Source: an uncultured Hymenobacter sp.
GTDB lineage: Bacteria; Bacteroidota; Bacteroidia; Cytophagales; Hymenobacteraceae
NCBI GenBank assembly: GCA_937871705.1
Contig: CALMOO010000531.1
Location: 1-7,610, forward strand
Length of the DNA: 7,610 bases
Reading direction: 5' to 3'
Each line of letters starts with the position of its first letter. Positions within the stretch are counted from its first letter, which is position 1. Below are positions 1-5,573 of the stretch, piece after piece. Below the pieces are notes generated by a model, which worked only from the letters and a program-made list of their open reading frames with translations, did no database searches and was not told the DNA's origin. The translations under genes were made by a program, and so were the position numbers.

Positions 1-1283
1 GCGCCTTGCAGGCCCACCAGTCGGCCAACTACCCGCGCGTAGCGGGCATCGTGCTCACGGCCCGTGGCGAACCCGACGTGGCCGTAATGCGCCTGCTAGA
101 GGGGCTGCCAAGCGTGGTGCCCGTGCTGGCTGTGGATACCGGCACGTTTGCCACGACCACCCGGGTAGGGGCCATTCGCTCGCGCCTCACGCCCGACAAC
201 CCGAAGAAGATACAGCTGGCCATCAGCACCTTCGAGCGTTACGTGGAGGTGCGGGCCTTAGAAGAAAAGCTGGTCAGCTTCCAGCCCGAGGGCCTCACGC
301 CGCACATGTTTCAGTACCGGCTTTTGCAGTGGGCCAAGCGCCAGCGCCGCCACATTGTGCTGCCCGAGGGCAACGACGACCGCATCTTGCGGGCCGCCGC
401 GCAGCTGCTGCACCAGGATATTGTTGATTTAACCATCTTGGGCGACCCCAACGAGGTAGCGGCTTCGGCTAAGCGCCTGGGGCTGAACCTGCCAGCCGGC
501 CACCTGCGCATTATCGACCCGGCCACGTCGGCCTATTACCCCGACTACGTCGAAACGTTTTATGAGCTGCGCAAAGACAAGGGCGTGAACCAGGACATGG
601 CCCGCGACCTGCTGCGCGACGTGTCGTACTTCGGCTCGATGATGGTGTACAAAGGCCACGCCGACGGCATGGTGTCGGGGGCGGTGCACACCACGCAGCA
701 CACCATTCGGCCGGCGCTGCAGTTCATCAAAACCAAGCCGGGCGTGTCGGTAGTATCGTCAGTGTTTTTTATGTGCCTGCCCGACCGCGTAGCTGTGTTC
801 GGCGACTGCGCCGTGAACCCGAACCCAACGGCCGAGCAGTTGGCTGAAATCGCTATTTCGTCGGCTGAAAGCAGCCAAGCTTTTGGGATTGAGCCGCGCA
901 TTGCCATGCTTTCGTACTCGTCGGGCACGTCGGGGGCGGGCGCCGACGTGGAGAAAGTTCGCCAGGCCACCGAGCTGGTGCGCCAGCGCCGGCCCGACCT
1001 CAAAGTCGACGGCCCCATCCAGTACGACGCGGCCGTCGACCCGCTGGTGGGCCGCCAAAAACTGCCCGGCTCCGAAGTGGCCGGCCAGGCCAGCGTGCTC
1101 ATCTTCCCCGACCTGAACACCGGCAACAACACCTACAAAGCCGTACAGCGCGAAACCGGCGCCCTGGCCATCGGCCCGGTGCTGCAAGGGCTGAATAAGC
1201 CCGTTAATGACCTGAGCCGCGGCTGCACAGTTGATGATGTCTTTAACACCGTGGTAATTACGGCCATCCAGAGCCAGCAATAG
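1..1283 (+). CDS. pta: Phosphate acetyltransferase, C-terminal part (5' end outside window)
   Basis: Phosphate acetyltransferase converts acetyl-CoA and phosphate to acetyl phosphate and CoA in the cytoplasm, the first step of the Pta-AckA acetate pathway. The frame is open to the left edge, so the start is missing. The TTG at 6-8 is in frame but is not a credible start, because the family's long form is about 700 residues and only about 425 are present. The first 100 or so visible residues resemble the end of the middle DRTGG domain. The catalytic PTA_PTB domain follows, opening with RRHIVLPEGNDDRILRAA. Further matches to the E. coli-type enzyme, from recall, are YSSGTSGAGADVEKVRQAT, GPIQYDAAVDP, FPDLNTGNNTYKAVQR and KPVNDLSRG, and the protein ends TAIQSQQ as expected. 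The stop is TAG at 1281-1283. ackA follows 95 bases later on the same strand, the classic operon order. Identification is very secure; only the N-terminus is unseen. Confidence 0.97.
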   Translation, partial: ALQAHQSANYPRVAGIVLTARGEPDVAVMRLLEGLPSVVPVLAVDTGTFATTTRVGAIRSRLTPDNPKKIQLAISTFERYVEVRALEEKLVSFQPEGLTPHMFQYRLLQWAKRQRRHIVLPEGNDDRILRAAAQLLHQDIVDLTILGDPNEVAASAKRLGLNLPAGHLRIIDPATSAYYPDYVETFYELRKDKGVNQDMARDLLRDVSYFGSMMVYKGHADGMVSGAVHTTQHTIRPALQFIKTKPGVSVVSSVFFMCLPDRVAVFGDCAVNPNPTAEQLAEIAISSAESSQAFGIEPRIAMLSYSSGTSGAGADVEKVRQATELVRQRRPDLKVDGPIQYDAAVDPLVGRQKLPGSEVAGQASVLIFPDLNTGNNTYKAVQRETGALAIGPVLQGLNKPVNDLSRGCTVDDVFNTVVITAIQSQQ

Positions 1284-1285
1284 GC

Positions 1286-1353
1286 GTGAATTCCCTACCC
1301 CCTTTATCTTGGCGAACGTAGCGCGCTAAGACAGAGGGGGGTAGGGAATTCAC
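1286..1353. repeat. Long hairpin in the pta-ackA gap
   Basis: Two perfect 17-base inverted arms, gtgaattccctaccccc at 1286-1302 and its complement at 1337-1353, enclose 34 bases. Inside them a second stem forms between tcttggcg (1307-1314) and cgctaaga (1324-1331), with one G-T pair and a 9-base loop. The structure starts 3 bases after the pta stop and ends 25 bases before the ackA start. It has no U-run after the stem on the + strand, so it is not a textbook terminator. It could be an mRNA stabiliser, an attenuator that sets the pta:ackA ratio, or a dispersed repeat. Each arm carries one copy of the octamer CCCTACCC/GGGTAGGG that recurs through the window. Confidence 0.8.
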
Positions 1354-1378
1354 CCTTCGTACTCTATAACTCATCAAA

Positions 1379-2590
1379 GTGAACATCTTTGTCATCAACT
1401 CGGGTAGCAGCTCCATCAAATACCAGCTCTTTCGCTGGCCCGCCGAGCAGCCGGTGTGCAGCGGGCTGGTCGAGCGAGTAGGCTCAGCAGAAGCCGTTAT
1501 CACCCACAAGGTGTACGACGCCCTCGCGCCCGAAGCTGCACCCACCGAGCACCACCAAACCCTACCCCTGCCCGACCACGAGGCTGGCCTACACGAAGTA
1601 CTGCGCCTACTTACCGCCGGGCCGGGCGGCGTAATTCAGGACCCAGCCGAAATTGCAGTAGTCGGGCACCGGGTGGTGCACGGCGGCGAAACCTTCGCGG
1701 CAGCCACACGCATTACGCCCGCCGTGAAGGCCGAAATACAGCGGCTGTTTGGCCTGGCGCCGCTGCATAACCCGGCCAATTACCAAGGCATCGAAGTAGC
1801 CGAGCGCGTGTTTCCGCAGGCGCAGCAGGTGGCCGTGTTCGACACGGCTTTTCACCAGACGCTGCCCGAGCCGGCCTTTCGCTACGCCCTACCCACAGCG
1901 CTTTATACCGAGCAGCGCATCCGCAAATACGGCTTTCACGGCACCAGCCACCAGTACGTAGCCGCGCAGGCCGCCGCCTACCTGGGCCAGCCCGATGCGC
2001 GCCTCATCACCATTCACCTGGGCAATGGCAGCAGCGTGGCGGCCGTGCGCGGCGGCAAGTCCCTAGATACCAGCATGGGATTCAGCCCCCTCGCGGGCCT
2101 GGTGATGGGCACCCGCTCGGGCGATGTCGACCCCTCGGTGCTGCTGCACCTGCTCGGGCCGCTGGGCTACTCAGTAGAGCAAGTCGGCACCTTGCTTAAT
2201 AAAGAAAGCGGCATGCTGGGCCTGACCGGCTTCCACGACATGCGCGATATCAGCGCAGCCCTGGCTGCCGGCGATGCCCGCGCCGCGCTGGCTTACAGCC
2301 TCTATGCCTACCGCATTCGCCAGTACATTGGCGCCTACGCGGCTGTGCTGAACGGGCTGGATGCGTTGGTGTTCACGGCAGGGGTAGGCGAAAATGATGC
2401 GCTGGTGCGCCAGCTGGTTTGCCAGGATATGGAGTTCTTCGGCATAGCGCTCGACGAAGCTAAAAATCAGCAGCGCACACCCGGCCTGCGCGATGTAGGC
2501 TTGCCGTCGGCCCGGACAAAGGTCTTGGTTATCCCGACTGCCGAGGAGTTGGAAATTGCCCGGCAATGCGCCGAGTTGTTAGCTAATTAA
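1379..2590 (+). CDS. ackA: Acetate kinase
   Basis: Acetate kinase interconverts acetyl phosphate plus ADP with acetate plus ATP in the cytoplasm, completing the pathway begun by Pta. The protein is 403 residues, a normal family length. The start is GTG at 1379, which puts the conserved N-terminal motif FVINSGSSSIK at residues 4-14 with Asn7, Ser10 and Ser12 in their standard places. Other landmarks are VGHRVVHGGE with Arg98, VFDTAFH with Asp155, the second signature YGFHGTSH with His187, IHLGNGSSVAA, GTRSGDVDP with Arg246, FTAGVGEND near 332-340, and TAEELEIA with Glu389/390 near the C-terminus. By homology these supply the nucleotide, acetate and catalytic contacts. No Shine-Dalgarno sequence precedes the start, as is usual in Bacteroidota. 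It lies 95 bases after pta with a hairpin between, and probably shares its transcript. The next gene, on the opposite strand, converges on it. Confidence 0.98.
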   Translation: MNIFVINSGSSSIKYQLFRWPAEQPVCSGLVERVGSAEAVITHKVYDALAPEAAPTEHHQTLPLPDHEAGLHEVLRLLTAGPGGVIQDPAEIAVVGHRVVHGGETFAAATRITPAVKAEIQRLFGLAPLHNPANYQGIEVAERVFPQAQQVAVFDTAFHQTLPEPAFRYALPTALYTEQRIRKYGFHGTSHQYVAAQAAAYLGQPDARLITIHLGNGSSVAAVRGGKSLDTSMGFSPLAGLVMGTRSGDVDPSVLLHLLGPLGYSVEQVGTLLNKESGMLGLTGFHDMRDISAALAAGDARAALAYSLYAYRIRQYIGAYAAVLNGLDALVFTAGVGENDALVRQLVCQDMEFFGIALDEAKNQQRTPGLRDVGLPSARTKVLVIPTAEELEIARQCAELLAN

Positions 2591-2603
2591 TCTAATAGAA
2601 ATT

Positions 2604-2650
2604 AGCAGCGGCTGTCATACTGAGCTTGTTGGAGCATGACAGCCGTTGTT
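2604..2650. terminator. Hairpin between convergent ackA and cstB-like genes; REP-like, possible bidirectional terminator
   Basis: Bases 2604-2618 pair with 2636-2650 as a 15-bp stem. The ten inner pairs (cggctgtcat with atgacagccg) are perfect, and the outer part contains two G-T pairs. The 17-base loop, actgagcttgttggagc, can fold further through gctt/gagc. The hairpin sits 13 bases after the ackA stop and 9 bases from the stop of the convergent gene, the right place for shared termination. The right arm ends in gttgtt, giving only a weak U-rich tail. The pattern tgtcat-ctgagcttgt-atgaca resembles, from memory, a widespread intergenic REP-like hairpin of Bacteroidota and other phyla. Confidence 0.6.
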
Positions 2651-2659
2651 GATGGCTGG

Positions 2660-4030
2660 CTATGCCACCGGCACAAATTCCAGCACCGCCTCGCCAAGGT
2701 CGAACACTGGCGTATTGGGCAAGGCATTCTGGATGATGCTGGCGCCCGCAGCCGAGCGGTAGCCGCCCGCGCAGTGCACCAGCACCGGCTTGCCGGCCGG
2801 CACTTCGCCTACCCGCTCACGCAGTTCGGGCAGCGGAATTAACAAAGCGTCGTCGAAGATGAGCTGTGGCTCCTCATTGCGGTTGCGAATGTCCACGATG
2901 GTGAATTGCTCGGGGTGCGCGCGCACCTGGTCCATGTCGAGGGTAGGGCTCGTGGCTGGCAGCAGAGTAGGAGCCAGCAAGGCACCCTTTATGTTGGCCT
3001 CGTAGCCAATCTTGGCCGCCTTGCGGATAACGGCATCGAGCTGTATCTGCGTGTCGGCCAGCAGGTAGAATTTTTCCGAAGGTGCTATTACCGAGCCCAG
3101 CCAGGTTTCAAACTTAGGGCCGTCCATGAGGTTGATGGCGCCGGGCAAGTGGCCGGCCCGAAACTTGGCCGATGGCCGCGTGTCAATCAGCAGCACGCCT
3201 GGTGCCAGGGCAGCGGCATCGCTCAGGCGCGGCACGGCGCGCACGCTGTCCTCAAAATTGGGCGCACCCTGCTTGTTGAGCTGCACGCCGTGCGCAAAGT
3301 ACTTGGGCATGAAGGGCTGGTCTTCGAGCAGCACGCGCACAAACTCCTGCTCTGTCATGGTTTGCAGGGCATAGTTGGTAGCTAGTTCCTTGGCAATGGT
3401 GCTGTCAAGGTCGGGGCTCGTCGTTTTGCCACAGAGCGAGCCGGGCCCGTGGGCCGGGTACACGCGCGTGGTGCCGGGTAGGGCCATGAGCTTTTGGCGG
3501 GTGCTGCGGTAGAGCTGGGCGGCCAGCTCCTCGCGGGTGTGACCGCCCACGGCAGCGTCTTCGCGCAGGTCGGGCCGGCCCACGTCGCCCACAAACAGCG
3601 TGTCGCCCGTGAATACGGCGCGGGTTTGGGCCATCTCATCCAGCAGCAGCACGCTGATGCTATCGGGCGAGTGGCCGGGCGTGTTAATGGCGTGCAGCTC
3701 CACGGTGCCGAGCTTGATGCGGTCGCCGTCGTCGAAGCCGCGGTGCGGATATTTGGCTCCTACCAGCTTGCTGCAATAGATGGTGGCGTCGGTTTCGCGC
3801 GCTATTTCGAGGTGGCTGCTTACGAAGTCGGCGTGCGGGTGGGTTTCGATAATGGCCACGATTTCAACATCGTGCTCGTCGGCGAAATCGTAGTAGGGCT
3901 GGGGGTCGCGGCCGGGGTCAATCACGGCCATTTGGCGACCCGAGCGCACCACGTACGAAGCGTGCGCCAAGCCTTTATCATAAAACTGCTGAATCTGCAC
4001 CGCGGGGGTGCTACTACTGGGGAGGGGCAT
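2660..4030 (-). CDS. CstB-like persulfide dioxygenase-rhodanese fusion (MBL fold, pseudo-rhodanese, rhodanese)
   Basis: This 456-residue protein has three domains. Residues about 10-250 are a metallo-beta-lactamase fold of the ETHE1/persulfide dioxygenase type, with ETHPHAD (His64, His66, Asp68), TPGHS (His120), FTGDTLF (Asp143) and YPAHGPGSLCGK (His194). By alignment to human ETHE1, His66, His120 and Asp143 would bind the single iron. Residues about 275-350 form a rhodanese-like domain (LLIDTRPSAKFRAGHLPGAINL) whose active-site loop, LLADTQ, has no cysteine. Residues about 365-456 form a second rhodanese domain with VLVHCAGGYRS and catalytic Cys420. The order matches Staphylococcus CstB, which oxidises persulfides and yields thiosulfate. 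The function here is inferred from that. The chosen start ATG is at 4028-4030. The frame stays open to 4177, but those upstream codons are low-complexity and overlap the promoter-like box. No sulfur regulator or sulfide:quinone reductase gene is in view. Confidence 0.9.
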   Translation of the reverse strand: MPLPSSSTPAVQIQQFYDKGLAHASYVVRSGRQMAVIDPGRDPQPYYDFADEHDVEIVAIIETHPHADFVSSHLEIARETDATIYCSKLVGAKYPHRGFDDGDRIKLGTVELHAINTPGHSPDSISVLLLDEMAQTRAVFTGDTLFVGDVGRPDLREDAAVGGHTREELAAQLYRSTRQKLMALPGTTRVYPAHGPGSLCGKTTSPDLDSTIAKELATNYALQTMTEQEFVRVLLEDQPFMPKYFAHGVQLNKQGAPNFEDSVRAVPRLSDAAALAPGVLLIDTRPSAKFRAGHLPGAINLMDGPKFETWLGSVIAPSEKFYLLADTQIQLDAVIRKAAKIGYEANIKGALLAPTLLPATSPTLDMDQVRAHPEQFTIVDIRNRNEEPQLIFDDALLIPLPELRERVGEVPAGKPVLVHCAGGYRSAAGASIIQNALPNTPVFDLGEAVLEFVPVA

Positions 4031-4095
4031 CGAGGAGGGAGGCTGCTGGCGAGCTAACTTGCTGAGTAGCCGGCAACCAGGGTAGGTACGCAAAT

Positions 4096-4103
4096 CAAAT
4101 ATA
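4096..4103 (-). promoter_or_regulatory. Bacteroidota-type -7 promoter element for the cstB-like gene
   Basis: On the minus strand this reads TATATTTG, a perfect match to the Bacteroidota -7 consensus TAnnTTTG. It lies 65 bases ahead of the ATG at 4030, which would give a leader of roughly 60 bases. No good TTTG -33 element sits at the usual 19-21 base spacing; the nearest TTG on the minus strand is at 4128-4130, 24 bases away. A perfect 10-bp palindrome, cggccggccg (4106-4115), lies directly upstream in the spacer and could be an operator, though in GC-rich DNA it may be chance. Confidence 0.5.
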
Positions 4104-4193
4104 AGCGGCCGGCCGAAAAAAATGTTCCAACGGGCCCGCCGTACGTCAGTGCTCCTACCCCCTGCTTTTGGCCTCATACCAGCCGGCCCAAAC

Positions 4194-4229
4194 GCACAAA
4201 GCCCCGGCCAACGGGCCGGGGCTTTGTGC
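4194..4229 (-). terminator. Strong hairpin terminator after the first LTxxQ protein gene
   Basis: A perfect 16-bp stem pairs gcacaaagccccggcc (4194-4209) with 4214-4229 around a 4-base loop, aacg. It lies 18 bases past the stop of the gene ending at 4248 and before the promoter of the next minus-strand gene, as expected of a terminator. The AAAGCCCC...GGGGCTTT core is typical of GC-rich intrinsic terminators. The minus-strand tail after CTTT is interrupted (gtgcgttt), so the U-run is imperfect. Confidence 0.8.
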
Positions 4230-4247
4230 AGATGTGTGAAAGAAAGC

Positions 4248-4700
4248 TTAGCTTTTTACCTTGGGCTGGGCGCCGTGTTCGCCCTTGTTTTTGTGCTTAT
4301 GTGCTTGCTGCATAGCCGTAAATTTGCTGGCCTGGTCGGCCGTGAGCACGCTTTGTAGCTGCGCCTGATAAGTGGCGCGGCTGGCCTCAATTTCCTGGTG
4401 CATGGCCTGGCGCTGGGTAGCGTCGGGGTACTTCGCCTTGATGGCGTCGGCTGCCTGGGCCTGGGCTAGCATTATCTGCTTCACCTTAGTTTGCTGGTCG
4501 GCGGTGAGGCTGAGGTTTTTGGTGAGCATAGCCGTGTGGTGCTCAGCGCTTTGCTCGGGAGTTTTGGCCGCCTTCATGTGCTTCACGCGGTGCGTGGGCA
4601 GTTGAGTAGGAGCTGAGCTGGCCGGAGCAGCCGTCTGGGCGAAGCTAGGGCTGGCGGCCGCAAAGGCAAAAGCAGCCGCCAGCAACAAAGACTTTTTCAT
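4248..4700 (-). CDS. Secreted Spy/CpxP-like LTxxQ protein, His/Lys-rich C-terminus
   Basis: This is a 150-residue protein with a clear signal peptide: MKKS, a hydrophobic Leu/Ala core to about residue 18, then SFA-Q, with cleavage probably around 21-22. It is therefore periplasmic or envelope-associated. The mature part is mostly helical and carries two LTxxQ motifs, LTADQ at 65-69 and LTADQ at 119-123. These mark the Spy/CpxP family of small helical envelope-stress and chaperone proteins, so a chaperone or metal-related role is inferred, not shown. It has a His-His at 54-55 and ends in a basic, His-containing tail (HKHKNKGEH) that could bind metal. The ATG at 4698-4700 is chosen because it begins a perfect signal peptide; the frame extends 35 codons further upstream but would bury it. 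A tandem relative lies upstream at 4887-5327. No two-component sensor or regulator is in view. Confidence 0.85.
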   Translation of the reverse strand: MKKSLLLAAAFAFAAASPSFAQTAAPASSAPTQLPTHRVKHMKAAKTPEQSAEHHTAMLTKNLSLTADQQTKVKQIMLAQAQAADAIKAKYPDATQRQAMHQEIEASRATYQAQLQSVLTADQASKFTAMQQAHKHKNKGEHGAQPKVKS

Positions 4701-4823
4701 AACTTTAAGTAAGCGGAAGAAGAATTGCAGAAAGAAGGAGAGAAAAGCAAGGAGGCGCGGCCGCGTTGGCTCCGGTTGCTGGGGTAAATGCAAGGAGCGG
4801 GCCAACTTTTCTGCGAAATAGAA

Positions 4824-4852
4824 AAAGCCATTTCCAAGCTGGAAATGGCTTT
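4824..4852 (-). terminator. Intrinsic terminator after the second LTxxQ protein gene
   Basis: A perfect 13-bp stem pairs 4824-4836 with 4840-4852 around the 3-base loop agc. Read on the minus strand, it is followed by a U-rich tail (the stem ends ggcttt, then ttctattt). It starts 35 bases past the stop of the gene ending at 4887 and about 120 bases before the start of the next minus-strand gene, so the two LTxxQ genes are probably separate transcripts or only partly coupled. The rest of the 4701-4886 gap shows no clear TAnnTTTG box on the minus strand, only a pyrimidine-rich leader. Confidence 0.88.
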
Positions 4853-4886
4853 GATATAGACAAGGTGCAGGCCTTGCGGCGGCTTC

Positions 4887-5327
4887 CTAGTTCTCTTGCA
4901 AGGGTCGGCGCTCGCGTATCTGCTCGCGGCGCTGGGCCAGCAACTGCTGGTACTTGGTAAACTGGTCGGTGGTAAGGATGCCCTTGAGTTGCGTTTCGAG
5001 CTGCTCGCGGCCGGCGCGCATGGCTTGGGCCATCGCGCGGCGGTTGCCGCCGGCCTGCTGGCGGGTGGCTTGCATCTGCTGGCGCTGAGTGGTCAGCACC
5101 TGCTGCACCTTGGTTTCCTGTTCTGGACTGAGAGCCAGCTCTCTAGCCAGTAGGTTGGCCTGGTTCTGGGCCTGCTGCTCGGGCAAGCGCAATGGGCCGC
5201 GGTCGGTGAGCGGCGCTGTGCTCGGCTGCGTAGGTTGGGCGTTAGGAGGGGGGGTAGGGGCGCTTTGGGCGCGGGCGGCAGCTGTAGTCAGCGCTAGAGC
5301 AGCCAGCAGGATGAGCGATTTTTTCAT
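4887..5327 (-). CDS. Secreted Spy/CpxP-like LTxxQ protein, Gln-rich
   Basis: This 146-residue protein begins MKKSLILLAALALTTAAARA, a textbook signal peptide with likely cleavage after Ala20, before QSAP. A Pro/Gln/Thr-rich linker (about 22-45) follows, then a Gln/Arg-rich helical region. Two family motifs are visible: LSPEQ at 66-70, a conservative variant, and LTTDQ at 118-122 (the L-T-x-x-Q pattern). They are spaced like those of the neighbouring gene at 4248-4700, so the two are probable paralogues despite little identity outside the signal peptide and motifs. A periplasmic chaperone-like or stress-sensing role is inferred from the family. The start ATG at 5325-5327 is fixed by the signal peptide and has no Shine-Dalgarno sequence upstream. 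The gene is divergent from the permease gene, across a 246-base gap. Confidence 0.83.
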   Translation of the reverse strand: MKKSLILLAALALTTAAARAQSAPTPPPNAQPTQPSTAPLTDRGPLRLPEQQAQNQANLLARELALSPEQETKVQQVLTTQRQQMQATRQQAGGNRRAMAQAMRAGREQLETQLKGILTTDQFTKYQQLLAQRREQIRERRPLQEN

Positions 5328-5412
5328 GAGTAAAAGGCAGAAGAAGCTGACGGGAAAAAAGCAAGTAGCGGCGTTGATTTATCCTTAGAAGCCGGATGCG
5401 GCCCGAGGTTTA

Positions 5413-5430
5413 AGCCACTGGCCAGTGGCT
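5413..5430. promoter_or_regulatory. 18-bp perfect palindrome in a divergent intergenic region
   Basis: The sequence agccactggccagtggct is a perfect 9+9 palindrome. It lies 85 bases upstream of the LTxxQ gene start at 5327 and 143 bases upstream of the permease start at 5574. A dyad operator for a dimeric regulator is one reading; a 7-bp hairpin with a GGCC loop is another. The rest of the 5328-5573 gap contains only weak promoter-like matches, for example tattttcg at 5481-5488 (one mismatch to TAnnTTTG, no -33 partner) next to a short dyad gcgaa-gt-ttcgc at 5468-5479. Confidence 0.4.
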
Positions 5431-5573
5431 GGGCTACGGCCTTGTTTAAGCGGCGTGCGGCACAGTAGCGAAGTTTCGCGTATTTTCGGCCCCGCTGGCT
5501 AGTTGCTGGCCTTACTTTACTGCAAAGAAATCATTAACTATTTACTCCCCCCGTTCCTCTAAACCCCGACTGC

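Noticed and set aside
6..8. TTG as a possible true start of pta
   Set aside because: The frame is open upstream to the window edge and about 280 residues of the usual long-form protein would be missing, so the gene is cut by the window, not truncated.
1306..1313. tatcttgg as an ackA promoter -7 box inside the intergenic hairpin
   Set aside because: Near match only, no -33 element at the right spacing, and it lies in the hairpin stem; operon transcription from pta is more likely.
4031..4177. In-frame 49-codon N-terminal extension of the cstB-like gene, starting at 4177
   Set aside because: The extension is low-complexity and basic, has no counterpart that I recall in the family, and overlaps the TATATTTG promoter box. 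The ATG at 4028-4030 gives a normal N-terminus.
4701..4805. In-frame 35-codon extension of the LTxxQ protein gene that ends at 4248
   Set aside because: It would bury a textbook signal peptide (MKKSLLLAAAFAFAAAS) in the interior; the internal ATG at 4700 is the credible start.
5481..5488. tattttcg as the permease promoter -7 box
   Set aside because: One mismatch to TAnnTTTG and no TTTG or TTG at the expected -33 distance; too weak to annotate.
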